This document shows, piece after piece, positions 27,296 to 36,347 of a stretch of 64,000 nt of DNA. The notes beneath the pieces were generated by a model. That model ran no database searches, was not told the DNA's origin, and worked only from the letters and a program-made list of their open reading frames with translations. The stretch is from Paraburkholderia sp. C35. Its GTDB lineage: Bacteria > Pseudomonadota > Gammaproteobacteria > Burkholderiales > Burkholderiaceae. The stretch lies in contig NZ_QBUY01000004.1 of the NCBI RefSeq assembly GCF_003121405.1, positions 124,001-188,000 on the forward strand. Direction: 5' to 3'. How positions within the stretch are numbered: the stretch's first letter is position 1; every line of letters begins with the position of its first letter. The position numbers and the translations under genes were made by a program.

Positions 27296-27500
27296 TGCAT
27301 CGGTGAAATTGGTTTGCGATCCGAAATAACGGCTTGCTGGTACTAATTGACGCGAATATGGAGCAAAACTACAAGAATGCGCCCCATTTCTGTGCGGCAC
27401 TGCACCACTAGGGTAAATGCTAGTTGCTCATGAAACGGTCCCCGTTTAATCTTCACACAGTTCTGATGCACCGAATTTTGCAGGTGGAGAACGAGGAGAC

Positions 27501-27575
27501 ATGAGGCGCATAAGTGCCCATACAAAAGCGCTGTTGGACGGAATCCAACAGCGCTTTTTACTTTTTAAGCTCTGA
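27501..27575 (+). CDS. Possible 24-codon leader or small protein over a terminator
   Basis: ATG 27501 is preceded by GAGGAGA at good spacing. The frame reads MRRISAHTKALLDG and then runs through the hairpin to a TGA at 27573-27575. The overlap of a well-started ORF with a terminator resembles an attenuator leader, but no run of regulatory codons is seen, so it may be chance. Confidence 0.3.
   Translation: MRRISAHTKALLDGIQQRFLLFKL
27524..27559 (+). terminator. Rho-independent terminator between Liv operons
   Basis: A 15-bp near-perfect stem (AAAAGCGCTGTTGGA with its complement) and short loop end in five Ts, followed by ACTTTTT. It separates the first transporter operon from the tandem binding-protein genes. 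Confidence 0.88.
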
Positions 27576-27790
27576 ATTCCATTTGCTTCTCTGCGCTTTC
27601 GCGCGTCGCGCCGTGTTGTAAATCTGGCGCTTTCCTGTCCGCCGCGTCCGGCAATTTTCCCCAAAGATTCAAAGCCTTCAAACCGCTTGCCGCGTGCGCT
27701 ATGCGTCCGCTACACTCGCCATTCGCCGACCATCGGGTCGGCCTTTGGAACACTCGAATCAATTCGAACATCGGGGCGTAGAGGAGCGGA

Positions 27791-28957
27791 ATGAAGTCGG
27801 CATTGCGGTGGATCAGCGCGGCGCTCGTCGCGGCAGGCGTGTGTGCAACGTATAGCGGCGCAGCGAGCGCCGATGTGAAAATCGGCATGACGGTGTCGGC
27901 AACGGGGCCGGCCGCCTCGCTCGGCATTCCGGAGAAGAACACCAGCGCGCTTCTGCCGAAGGAAATCGCGGGCCAGAAGATCGACTACATCGTGCTCGAC
28001 GATGCGACGGATTCGACGCAAGCCGTGAAGAACGCACGCAAGCTCACCAGCGAAGATCACGTCGATGCATTGATCGGTTCGACCGTCGTGCCGAACTCGC
28101 TCGCGATGATCGACATCGCCAATGAAACGCAAACGCCGATGATCTCGATGGCGGCGGCAGCGTCGATCGTCGAGCCGATGGATGCGAAGCGCGCGTGGGT
28201 CTTCAAGACGCCTCAGAACGACATTCTGATGGCCACGGCGATTGCGCAGCACATGTCGAACCACGGCGTGAAGACGGTGGCCTTCATCGGGTTCTCGGAT
28301 GCGTACGGCGAGAGCTGGTTCAAGGAATTCACCAAGGCCGCCGATCTCAAGAAGATCAAGATCGTCGCGAATGAACGTTTCGCGCGCAACGATGCGTCGG
28401 TGACGGGCCAGGTGCTCAAGATGATGTCGCAGAATCCGGATGCCGTGCTGATCGCCGGTGCGGGCACGCCAGCCGCATTGCCGGAAAAGACGCTGCGCGA
28501 GCGCGGCTTCAAGGGCAAGTACTACCAGACGCACGGCGTTGCCAATAATGACTTCCTGCGCGTGTGCGGCAAGGATTGCGAAGGCACGTATCTGCCCGCC
28601 GGCCCGCTGCTCGTCGCGGATCAACTGCCCGATTCGAACCCGGTGAAGAAGGCATCGCTCGCGTACAAGCACGCTTATGAAGGCGCAAATGGCGCGGGTT
28701 CGATCTCGACGTTCGGCGGTCACGCATGGGACGCAGGCTTGCTGCTGCAACATGCAATTCCTATCGCGTTGAAGAAGGGCCAGCCGGGCACGCCGCAATT
28801 CCGCGAAGCACTGCGTGCAGCACTCGAAGACACGAAAGATTTGCCGGGCTCGCACGGCATCTTCAACATGAGCACGAACGATCACTCGGGCCTCGATCAA
28901 CGGGCGCGCGTAATGGTGCAGATCGTCGATGGCAAGTGGAAGCTTGCTTCCGACTAA
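27791..28957 (+). CDS. Branched-chain-amino-acid-type binding protein, tandem copy 1
   Basis: This 388-residue periplasmic binding protein has a signal peptide cut near ASA-DVK. The mature part starts VKIGMTVSATGPAASLGIPEKN. A Cys pair in VCGKDCEG probably forms a disulphide. It is about 70 percent identical by eye to the next gene, showing tandem duplication. It has its own terminator and is likely a subunit of the transporter at 30.6-34.2 kb. Confidence 0.93.
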   Translation: MKSALRWISAALVAAGVCATYSGAASADVKIGMTVSATGPAASLGIPEKNTSALLPKEIAGQKIDYIVLDDATDSTQAVKNARKLTSEDHVDALIGSTVVPNSLAMIDIANETQTPMISMAAAASIVEPMDAKRAWVFKTPQNDILMATAIAQHMSNHGVKTVAFIGFSDAYGESWFKEFTKAADLKKIKIVANERFARNDASVTGQVLKMMSQNPDAVLIAGAGTPAALPEKTLRERGFKGKYYQTHGVANNDFLRVCGKDCEGTYLPAGPLLVADQLPDSNPVKKASLAYKHAYEGANGAGSISTFGGHAWDAGLLLQHAIPIALKKGQPGTPQFREALRAALEDTKDLPGSHGIFNMSTNDHSGLDQRARVMVQIVDGKWKLASD

Positions 28958-28986
28958 GCGAGGCGAATTAACGAACTCGAATGAAC

Positions 28987-29018
28987 AAAAAGACGCGAGC
29001 AGTTGACGCGTCTTTTTT
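28987..29018 (+). terminator. Rho-independent terminator after binding protein copy 1
   Basis: An 11-bp stem AAAAAGACGCG/CGCGTCTTTTT with a 9-base loop ends in a T run. It isolates the first binding-protein gene as its own transcript. Confidence 0.88.
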
Positions 29019-29220
29019 ATTGCACGCGAGATGTTTAAATAAAAAACACGTGCATGGAGAGGGGAGAAGACTAAAGCGGTAAGGCCTGCGTTTCACGTTT
29101 GACGCAATTGCAACGAGCAGGGAAAACCATGCTTGGCAGGCTTATACCCGATAACTAGATTCAGTTACCCGGTTCTCGAACTGGATTACGACACGCATTT
29201 AAAGCGTTTGGAGACAAGCA

Positions 29221-30381
29221 ATGAAAACGACAAAGCAGTGGGTCCGCAATGCGATCGCGATGGCGCTCGTTTGCGGTGCAAGCGCCGCCATGGCGCAGGT
29301 GAAGATCGGGGTCACGCTCTCCACCACGGGGCCGGCGGCATCGCTCGGTATTCCTGAGAAGAACACGATTGCGCTGCTGCCGAAGGAGATCGCTGGCAAG
29401 AGCGTGCAATACATCGTGCTGGACGATGCATCGGATACGAGCCGCGCCGTGCAGAACACACGCAAGCTGATCGACGAAGATCACGTCGACGCGATTATCG
29501 GTTCGACCGTCACGCCGAATTCGCTCGCGATGCTCGATCCCGTTTCCGAAGGCAAGACGCCAATGATCTCGCTCGCGGCATCGGCGGCGATCATCGCGCC
29601 GATGGATGCGAAGCGCACGTGGGCCTTCAAGACGCCGCAGAACGACAGCCTGATGGCCGACGCGATCGCCGAGTACATGGAGAAGCACGGCGTGAAGACG
29701 GTGGCCTTCATCGGCTTCGCAGACGCGTATGGCGAGGGCTGGTACAACGTCTTCAGCAAGGCGGCCGACGCGCATCATCTGAAGCTCGTCGTGAACGAAC
29801 GCTATAACCGCACCGATGCTTCGGTGACGGGTCAGGTGCTGAAGATCGTTGCGTCGAACGCGGATGCGGTGCTGATCGCCGGCGCGGGTACGCCGTCCGC
29901 GCTGCCTGCGAAGGCGCTCAAGGAGCGCGGCTACAAGGGCAAGATCTATCAGACGCACGGCGTCGCCAACAACGACTTCCTGCGCGTTTGCGGCAAGGAC
30001 TGCGAAGGCGAATTGCTGCCCGCAGGCCCGATTCTCGTCGCCGATCAGCTGCCCGATTCGAATCCGGTGAAGAAGTCGTCGCTCGCGTACAAGGAGGCGT
30101 ACGAGAAGGCCTATGGCGTGGGTTCTGTGGCGACGTTCGGCGGTCATGCATGGGATGCTGGCCAGATGCTCCAGCGAGCCATTCCAGAGGCTCTGAAGAA
30201 GGGCCAGCCGGGTACGGAAGCATTCCGCGTCGCACTGCGTGATGCGCTCGAGAACGTCAAGGACTTGCCACTCTCGCACGGCATCATGAATACGACACCC
30301 GCTGACCACAATGGTCTCGACAAACGCGCTCGCGTGATCGTCGAGATTGCTGACGGCAAGTGGAAACTCCAGAACGACTAA
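29221..30381 (+). CDS. Branched-chain-amino-acid-type binding protein, tandem copy 2
   Basis: This 386-residue paralogue of the preceding gene has a signal peptide cut near AMA-QVK and mature start VKIGVTLSTTGPAASLGIPE. The VCGKDCEG Cys pair is kept. Differences cluster in surface positions and in part of the central segment (LIDEDHVDAIIGSTVTP is nearly the same), so the ligands may be related but not identical. A hairpin with a T-rich tail separates it from the permease gene. Confidence 0.93.
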   Translation: MKTTKQWVRNAIAMALVCGASAAMAQVKIGVTLSTTGPAASLGIPEKNTIALLPKEIAGKSVQYIVLDDASDTSRAVQNTRKLIDEDHVDAIIGSTVTPNSLAMLDPVSEGKTPMISLAASAAIIAPMDAKRTWAFKTPQNDSLMADAIAEYMEKHGVKTVAFIGFADAYGEGWYNVFSKAADAHHLKLVVNERYNRTDASVTGQVLKIVASNADAVLIAGAGTPSALPAKALKERGYKGKIYQTHGVANNDFLRVCGKDCEGELLPAGPILVADQLPDSNPVKKSSLAYKEAYEKAYGVGSVATFGGHAWDAGQMLQRAIPEALKKGQPGTEAFRVALRDALENVKDLPLSHGIMNTTPADHNGLDKRARVIVEIADGKWKLQND

Positions 30382-30483
30382 ACGACCAAGAAGGTACGCG
30401 CCTCTCGCGCAAGACGTGGTGACGAGCATATGAGACGGCTCTTATGCCACGTAGCCAATTCTGATCGATAACAATGGCAAGCT

Positions 30484-30519
30484 CTGCCGCGCCGTATCTC
30501 AGGCGCGGCAGTTGTTTTA
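30484..30519 (+). terminator. Terminator or attenuator between binding protein copy 2 and the permease
   Basis: A 10-bp GC-rich stem CTGCCGCGCC/GGCGCGGCAG with an 8-base loop is followed by TTGTTTTA. It lies about 90 bp before the livH-like start. Partial read-through would give more binding protein than permease, a common pattern in ABC operons. Confidence 0.7.
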
Positions 30520-30609
30520 TGTGTTGCTGCTTCGCTTCGTGGCTGGTGGTCGTTAAGCCGGCTCTCATTGTTTCTCTGTTTCGATATCGACGTTCCAGGA
30601 CGAGGAAGT

Positions 30610-31665
30610 ATGGATCTATCAATTGCGGCGATCCTCGCGCAGGACGGCATCACGACCGGCGCGATCTACGCATTGCTCGCGCTCGCGTTGGTGCTCGTGT
30701 TCTCCGTGACGCGCGCCATTTTCATCCCGCAAGGGGAGTTCGTTTCGTACGGCGCGCTGACGCTGGCTGCATTGCAGACGCAGAAGTTTCCCGCGACCTG
30801 CTGGCTGCTGATGGCGATGGGGCTGGCGTGCTTTGTCGTCGAGATCATCGGCATGGCGCGGCACGCGGAGCGGCGGCGTCACGCGGCGCGCACGCTGGTG
30901 ATGCTGGTCGGCAAGTATCTGCTGTTTCCCGTTGCCGTCTATGCCGTCACGCGCGGCGTGTTCATGCAGCCGCTGCCGATGCTGGCGCAGATTGCGCTCA
31001 CATTGCTGATCGTCGTGCCGATGGGGCCGTTCGTGTATCGGCTTGCCTATGAACCGGTTGCGGAAGCAACGACGCTGCTGCTGCTGATCGTGTCCGTTGC
31101 TGTGCACTTCGCGATGGTCGGACTCGGGCTGGTGATGTTCGGTGCGGAAGGCTCGCGTACCAACGCGTTCACCGATTCCACGTTCAACATCGGCAGCATG
31201 GCGATCTCGGGGCAGAGCATCTGGGTGATCGGCGTGGCGCTCGTGATGATCGGCGTGCTGTATGTCTATTTCGATCGCTCGATTTCGGGCAAGGCCTTGC
31301 GTGCGACGTCGGTGAACCGGCTTGGAGCGCGGCTTGTCGGCATCGGCACGACGCAGGCGGGGCGTCTGGCGTTCACGCTTGCAGCGGGCCTCGGCGTGTT
31401 GTGCGGGATCCTCGTCGCACCGCTGACCACCATCTACTACGACTCGGGCTTCCTGATTGGTCTGAAGGGCTTCGTCGGGGCGATTATCGGCGGGTTGGTC
31501 AGTTATCCGCTCGCGGCTGCGGGTTCGATTCTCGTCGGCCTGCTGGAGTCGTATTCGTCGTTCTGGGCCAGCTCGTATAAGGAAGTGATCGTGTTCACGC
31601 TGATCATCCCCGTGCTGCTCTGGCGGAGTCTCGCCAGCCCGCATGCGGAAGAAGAGGAGGAGTGA
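30610..31665 (+). CDS. ABC transporter permease (LivH-like) with extra N-terminal segment
   Basis: This 351-residue permease starts MDLSIAAILAQDGITTGAIYALLALALVLVF. Usual LivH proteins are about 290-300 residues. The extra length is an insertion around residues 60-110 with a His/Arg-rich loop (RHAERRRHAAR) and an additional hydrophobic stretch. The C-terminus ends in a run of Glu. RBS GAGGAAG precedes ATG 30610. It pairs with the fused LivM-LivG protein downstream. Confidence 0.9.
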   Translation: MDLSIAAILAQDGITTGAIYALLALALVLVFSVTRAIFIPQGEFVSYGALTLAALQTQKFPATCWLLMAMGLACFVVEIIGMARHAERRRHAARTLVMLVGKYLLFPVAVYAVTRGVFMQPLPMLAQIALTLLIVVPMGPFVYRLAYEPVAEATTLLLLIVSVAVHFAMVGLGLVMFGAEGSRTNAFTDSTFNIGSMAISGQSIWVIGVALVMIGVLYVYFDRSISGKALRATSVNRLGARLVGIGTTQAGRLAFTLAAGLGVLCGILVAPLTTIYYDSGFLIGLKGFVGAIIGGLVSYPLAAAGSILVGLLESYSSFWASSYKEVIVFTLIIPVLLWRSLASPHAEEEEE

Positions 31666-31669
31666 CGCG

Positions 31670-33454
31670 ATGAATCGGATCATGAAAAACAGGTTCTTCT
31701 GGCTGTTCCTCATCGTCATGTTCGCGCTGCCGGTGCTGCCGCAGCCGATCCGCGTGCCTGAGTACTGGGTGACGCTGCTCAACTACATCGGGCTGTATTC
31801 GATCGTCGCGATTGGTCTCGTGCTGCTGACGGGGATCGGCGGCATGACAAGCTTTGGGCAGGCTGCGTTCGTGGGCGTCGGCGCCTACACGACGGCGTAT
31901 CTGACGACGCAGTTCGGCGTGTCGCCGTGGCTCGCGCTGATCGTCGGCGTCGTCTTGACTGCGTTGATCGCGCTGCTGCTGGGCGCCGTCACGATGCGGC
32001 TGTCGGGTCACTTCCTGCCGCTTGGCACGATCGCGTGGGGTCTCGCGCTGTTCTTCCTGTTCGGCAATATGGAGATCCTTGGCAAGTACGACGGCATCAA
32101 CGGAATTCCCGTGCTGAACGTGCTCGGTATCAACCTGGAATCGGGCCGCCATATCTATTACCTGATCTGGGTCGTCGTGCTCGGCGCAGTTATCTCTGTT
32201 CAGAATCTGCTTAATAGCCGTCCGGGACGCGCGATTCGTGCACTGCGTGGCGGCGGCCTGATGGCTGAAGCGATGGGCGTCAACACGGCGTGGATGCGTG
32301 TGACGATCTTCGTCTACGCGGCGGTGCTGGCGTCGATTTCGGGCTTTCTGTACGCGCATCTGCAGCGTGCGGTGAATCCGACGCCATTCGGGCTGAATCA
32401 CGGCATCGAGTTTCTGTTCATGGCGGTGGTCGGTGGCGTCGCGCACGTCTGGGGCGCGGTGCTCGGCGCAGCGATCCTGACGATCCTCCAGGACTATCTG
32501 CAGACGCTACTGCCGAAACTGCTCGGCGAGAACGGCAACTTCGAAATTATCGTTTTCGGCATCCTGATGGTGCTGTTGCTGCAATACGCGCGTCAAGGCG
32601 TCTGGCCGTTCGTCGCGCGACTGTTCCCACGCGGCCCGCGTGCACACGTTCCGGATCACGCGGAAGCGTTACCGCAGCGCAGCAAGCCGACGGCGGGGGA
32701 ATCGCTGCTCACTGTTGAGAAGGCTCGCAAGCAGTTCGGCGGTCTGGTTGCTGTCAACGACGTGAGCTTCGAGGTGAAGGCAGGGCAGATCATCGGCCTG
32801 ATCGGCCCCAACGGCGCGGGCAAGTCGACGACGTTCAATCTGGTCACAGGCGTTCTGCAGCCGACGAGCGGCGCGATCACGTTCCGGGGCGAGCGTATCG
32901 ATGCACTCAATTCACGTGAAATCGTTAAACGGGGAATCGGGCGCACGTTTCAGCACGTCAAATTGCTCCCGGGCATGACGGTGCTTGAGAACGTCGCAAT
33001 CGGTGCGCATCTGCGCGGGCATGCGGGCGTTTGGCGCAGCGTGGCGCGGCTGAATGCCGGGGAAGAGGCGCGCCTGATGGCGGAAGCGGCTCGCCAGATT
33101 CGCCGCGTCGGTCTCGAAGAGCATATGTACGACGAAGCGGGCAGCCTCGCGCTCGGCAAGCAACGGATTCTGGAGATCGCACGTGCGCTGTGCTGCGATC
33201 CGACGCTGCTGTTGCTGGACGAACCGGCGGCGGGTCTGCGCTATCAGGAGAAGCAGCAACTCGCGACCTTGCTGCGCAAGCTGCGCGAAGAGGGCATGAG
33301 TGTGCTGCTGGTTGAGCACGACATGGATTTCGTGATGAATCTGACGGATCGGCTCGTCGTGATGGAGTTTGGGACGCGGATTGCGGAAGGCCTGCCGCAG
33401 GATGTGCAGAACGATCCGGCGGTGCTGGAAGCCTATCTGGGTGGGGTGGAGTGA
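31670..33454 (+). CDS. Fused ABC permease-ATPase (LivM-LivG)
   Basis: This 594-residue protein joins a LivM permease (about residues 1-325; IGLVLLTGIGGMTSFGQAAF) to a LivG ATPase (about 345-594). The ATPase has Walker A GPNGAGKST, signature region LALGKQR in place of LSGGQ, Walker B LLLLDEP and switch VEHDM. A linker rich in Pro and charged residues connects them. The fusion is uninterrupted, so it is a real single polypeptide. RBS AGGAGGAG precedes ATG 31670. Confidence 0.93.
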   Translation: MNRIMKNRFFWLFLIVMFALPVLPQPIRVPEYWVTLLNYIGLYSIVAIGLVLLTGIGGMTSFGQAAFVGVGAYTTAYLTTQFGVSPWLALIVGVVLTALIALLLGAVTMRLSGHFLPLGTIAWGLALFFLFGNMEILGKYDGINGIPVLNVLGINLESGRHIYYLIWVVVLGAVISVQNLLNSRPGRAIRALRGGGLMAEAMGVNTAWMRVTIFVYAAVLASISGFLYAHLQRAVNPTPFGLNHGIEFLFMAVVGGVAHVWGAVLGAAILTILQDYLQTLLPKLLGENGNFEIIVFGILMVLLLQYARQGVWPFVARLFPRGPRAHVPDHAEALPQRSKPTAGESLLTVEKARKQFGGLVAVNDVSFEVKAGQIIGLIGPNGAGKSTTFNLVTGVLQPTSGAITFRGERIDALNSREIVKRGIGRTFQHVKLLPGMTVLENVAIGAHLRGHAGVWRSVARLNAGEEARLMAEAARQIRRVGLEEHMYDEAGSLALGKQRILEIARALCCDPTLLLLDEPAAGLRYQEKQQLATLLRKLREEGMSVLLVEHDMDFVMNLTDRLVVMEFGTRIAEGLPQDVQNDPAVLEAYLGGVE

Positions 33455-34218
33455 TGGTGAATCAGACAACGACTGCTGCGCCGATTCTCGAGGTGGGCGA
33501 TCTTTCCGTGCGTTATGGAAAGGTCGAAGCGTTGCATGGCGCGAAGATCTCGGTTCGTCCGGGGCAGATCGTCTCGGTGATCGGTCCGAACGGCGCAGGG
33601 AAGTCGACCTTGCTCAATGCCATCATGGGCGCGCTGCCCGTGACCGGGCACGCAAAGGGCGCCGTCATGTATCGCGGCGAGGACGTGAGCCATGTGCCTG
33701 TCGAGAAGCGCGTCGCACGCGGCATGTGCCTCGTCCCGGAGAAGCGGGAGCTGTTCTCCGCGATGACGGTCGAGGACAACCTCGTGCTGGGTGCCTATCG
33801 ACGTAAGCGCGCCGGCGAGCGCAATTTTCTGGATCAGCTCGAACCTGTGTTCACGCTTTTCCCGCGCCTGAAGGAGCGGCGCAAGCAGGCGGCGGGGACG
33901 TTGTCCGGTGGCGAGCGGCAGATGCTTGCGGTCGGCCGCGCGTTGATGGGCAAGCCGGATCTGTTGATGCTGGATGAGCCGAGTTTGGGGCTGGCGCCGC
34001 TGATCGTGAAGGAGATTTTCCACATCATTAGCGCGTTGCGTCAGACGGGCGTGGCCACGCTGCTGATCGAGCAGAACGCACGCGCAGCGTTGCAGATTTC
34101 CGACTACGGCTATGTTCTCGAAACGGGCGAGCTTGCGCTGGAAGGTGAGGCAAGTGCGCTGGCCCAAAACCCGCGCGTGATCGAAACGTATCTGGGTCTG
34201 ACGAAGAAAGTCGCGTAG
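33454..34218 (+). CDS. ABC transporter ATPase (LivF-like)
   Basis: This 254-residue ABC ATPase has Walker A GPNGAGKST, signature LSGGERQ, Walker B LLMLDEPSLGL and switch IEQNA. It completes the second Liv transporter. The start overlaps the previous stop (TGATG), with GGGGTGGA as RBS; GTG 33451 is an alternative. The transcript ends in the parS-containing terminator 35 bases downstream. Confidence 0.93.
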   Translation: MVNQTTTAAPILEVGDLSVRYGKVEALHGAKISVRPGQIVSVIGPNGAGKSTLLNAIMGALPVTGHAKGAVMYRGEDVSHVPVEKRVARGMCLVPEKRELFSAMTVEDNLVLGAYRRKRAGERNFLDQLEPVFTLFPRLKERRKQAAGTLSGGERQMLAVGRALMGKPDLLMLDEPSLGLAPLIVKEIFHIISALRQTGVATLLIEQNARAALQISDYGYVLETGELALEGEASALAQNPRVIETYLGLTKKVA

Positions 34219-34252
34219 CCGACGGAATTTTTGGCTGTTGGGCTGTCAAATG

Positions 34253-34288
34253 AGCGGTGTGTTTCACGTGAAACACACCGCTTTTTTT
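34253..34288 (+). terminator. Terminator built on a 30-bp perfect palindrome containing parS
   Basis: The palindrome 34253-34282 (15-bp arms) is followed by seven Ts at 34282-34288 on the plus strand, starting 35 bases past the livF-like stop. As RNA it would form a long stem with almost no loop, so folding needs a few central bases unpaired, but the layout is that of an intrinsic terminator. Confidence 0.7.
34260..34275. other. parS centromere site 1
   Basis: The sequence TGTTTCACGTGAAACA is a perfect 16-bp match to the universal chromosomal parS. ParB loads here as a CTP-dependent clamp. It lies between the livF-like gene and mnmG, 3.6 kb before parB. Confidence 0.95.
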
Positions 34289-34391
34289 GTCCTATTGCTT
34301 TCGACTGAATTCGGGCCAAAAGCGAAACCGCTATAATTTCGCCCATACCTTTCTTTTTTAGGCTCGCGCGACGTCCTGCGTGAGATCCGCG

Positions 34392-36347
34392 ATGCTTTAT
34401 CCCACAGAGTTTGACGTAATCGTCGTTGGCGGCGGTCATGCCGGCACGGAAGCCGCTTTGGCGTCCGCGCGCATGGGCAACAAGACGCTTTTGCTGACGC
34501 ACAACATCGAAACCCTCGGCCAGATGAGCTGCAATCCGTCGATCGGCGGCATTGGCAAAGGCCATCTGGTGAAAGAGGTCGATGCGCTCGGCGGCGCCAT
34601 GGCGGCTGCCACCGACGAAGGCGGCATTCAGTTCCGTATTCTGAATTCGTCGAAAGGGCCGGCCGTTCGGGCAACGCGCGCTCAGGCCGACCGCATTTTG
34701 TACAAGGCGGCGATCCGTCACCGCCTGGAAAATCAGCCGAATCTCTGGCTTTTCCAGCAATCGGTCGATGATCTGATGGTCGAAGGTGACCGTGTTGTCG
34801 GCGCTATTACGCAGGTTGGCGTGCGTTTTCGCTCGCGCGCTGTGGTGCTGACGGCGGGCACGTTCCTCGACGGCAAAATTCACGTCGGTCTCAACAACTA
34901 TACGGGCGGACGGGCAGGGGATCCTGCTGCCGTGTCGCTGTCGGCGCGGCTGAAAGAGCTGAAGCTGCCGCAAGGCCGGCTGAAGACGGGTACGCCGCCG
35001 CGTATCGACGGCCGCACGATCGATTTTTCGAAGCTGGAAGAGCAGCCGGGCGATCTCGATCCGATTCCCGTGTTCTCGTTCCTGGGCCGCGTCGAGCAGC
35101 ATCCGCGTCAGGTTCCGTGCTGGGTCACGCACACGAACTCGCAGACGCACGACATTATTCGCAGTGGTCTCGATCGCTCGCCGATGTACACGGGCGTGAT
35201 TGAAGGCGTGGGACCGCGGTACTGCCCGTCTATTGAAGACAAGATTCACCGGTTTGCTTCGAAAGAATCGCATCAGATCTTTCTTGAGCCCGAAGGGCTG
35301 ACGACCAACGAGTTCTATCCGAACGGAATCTCCACCAGCTTGCCGTTTGATGTGCAGCTGGAACTGGTGCGTTCGATGGTCGGTCTGGAGCACGCGCACA
35401 TTCTGCGTCCGGGCTATGCGATCGAGTACGACTACTTCGATCCGCGTGGGCTGAAGGCGTCGCTGGAAACGAAGGTGATCAACGGCTTGTTCTTTGCCGG
35501 CCAGATCAACGGCACGACGGGTTACGAAGAAGCGGCGGCACAAGGTCTGCTGGCCGGTATCAACGCTGGCCTGTATGTGCAGGGCAAGGAAGCGTGGTGC
35601 CCGCGTCGCGATCAGGCTTATCTGGGCGTGCTCGTAGACGATCTGGTGACGCGTGGCGTGTCTGAGCCGTACCGGATGTTCACCAGCCGCGCCGAATATC
35701 GCCTGAGCCTGCGGGAAGACAACGCAGATATGCGTTTGACGGAAATCGGTCGCGAGCTTGGCGTTGTCGATGACGAGCGCTGGGACGCATTCAGCCGTAA
35801 ACGCGACGCTGTTTCACGTGAAACAGAGCGGCTGCGCACGACGTGGGTGAATCCGAAGACGCTTTCGTTTGAGGAAGCGACCGCTTTGCTCGGCAAGCCG
35901 ATCGACCACGAATACAGTCTGGCCGATTTGCTGCGTCGCCCGGGCGTCTCGTACGACGGCGTTTGTGGTCTGCGAGAGGGCGCTTGTGGCCCTGCAGAAC
36001 CACTGGCTGAAGACGAAGTATTGCTCGCACAGATCAAGGAACAGATCGAGATCGGCGTCAAATACCAGGGTTATATCGAGCGGCAGGCTGGTGAAATCGA
36101 GCGGAATGAGGCGCACGAAAGCACCCGGTTGCCCGAGAATCTCGACTACGCAGAAGTTCGCGGATTGTCGTTCGAGGCACGTCAGAAGCTGATGCAGTTC
36201 CGCCCGGAAACAATCGGTCAGGCGTCCCGTATTTCGGGCATCACGCCGGCTGCGATCTCACTGCTGATGGTTCACCTTAAGCGAGGTCTTGGACGGCGCT
36301 CACAAAAGCCTGCTGCAGGTTCCGACAACCCGCCGGTGGTTCAATGA
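34392..36347 (+). CDS. mnmG: tRNA uridine-5-carboxymethylaminomethyl modification enzyme MnmG (GidA)
   Basis: This 651-residue FAD protein acts with MnmE to place the cmnm5 group on wobble U34. Motifs are [12 protein letters not shown] (FAD binding), [13 protein letters not shown] and [16 protein letters not shown]. The start [11 protein letters not shown] matches the family; GTG 34380 is an in-frame alternative. A parS site lies inside the coding region at 35810. It overlaps rsmG by four bases, the usual gidA-gidB arrangement. Confidence 0.97.
   Translation: MLYPTEFDVIVVGGGHAGTEAALASARMGNKTLLLTHNIETLGQMSCNPSIGGIGKGHLVKEVDALGGAMAAATDEGGIQFRILNSSKGPAVRATRAQADRILYKAAIRHRLENQPNLWLFQQSVDDLMVEGDRVVGAITQVGVRFRSRAVVLTAGTFLDGKIHVGLNNYTGGRAGDPAAVSLSARLKELKLPQGRLKTGTPPRIDGRTIDFSKLEEQPGDLDPIPVFSFLGRVEQHPRQVPCWVTHTNSQTHDIIRSGLDRSPMYTGVIEGVGPRYCPSIEDKIHRFASKESHQIFLEPEGLTTNEFYPNGISTSLPFDVQLELVRSMVGLEHAHILRPGYAIEYDYFDPRGLKASLETKVINGLFFAGQINGTTGYEEAAAQGLLAGINAGLYVQGKEAWCPRRDQAYLGVLVDDLVTRGVSEPYRMFTSRAEYRLSLREDNADMRLTEIGRELGVVDDERWDAFSRKRDAVSRETERLRTTWVNPKTLSFEEATALLGKPIDHEYSLADLLRRPGVSYDGVCGLREGACGPAEPLAEDEVLLAQIKEQIEIGVKYQGYIERQAGEIERNEAHESTRLPENLDYAEVRGLSFEARQKLMQFRPETIGQASRISGITPAAISLLMVHLKRGLGRRSQKPAAGSDNPPVVQ
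35810..35825. other. parS centromere site 2, inside mnmG
   Basis: A second perfect TGTTTCACGTGAAACA lies within mnmG, encoding part of VSRET. It sits 1.55 kb from site 1, giving a parS cluster beside parAB. Confidence 0.95.

Larger units (their letters stand above)
27296..27790. other. Intergenic region between the two Liv-type transporter operons
   Basis: This stretch of 495 bases contains a possible 24-codon ORF (27501-27575) with a good RBS and a strong terminator (27524-27559). The first 200 bases show no clear features. The 230 bases after the terminator should hold the promoter for the next binding-protein gene; none is clear-cut. Confidence 0.5.

Noticed and set aside
29089..29102. 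GTTTCACGT before binding protein copy 2
   Set aside because: Nine bases match parS but the right arm (TTGACG) does not.
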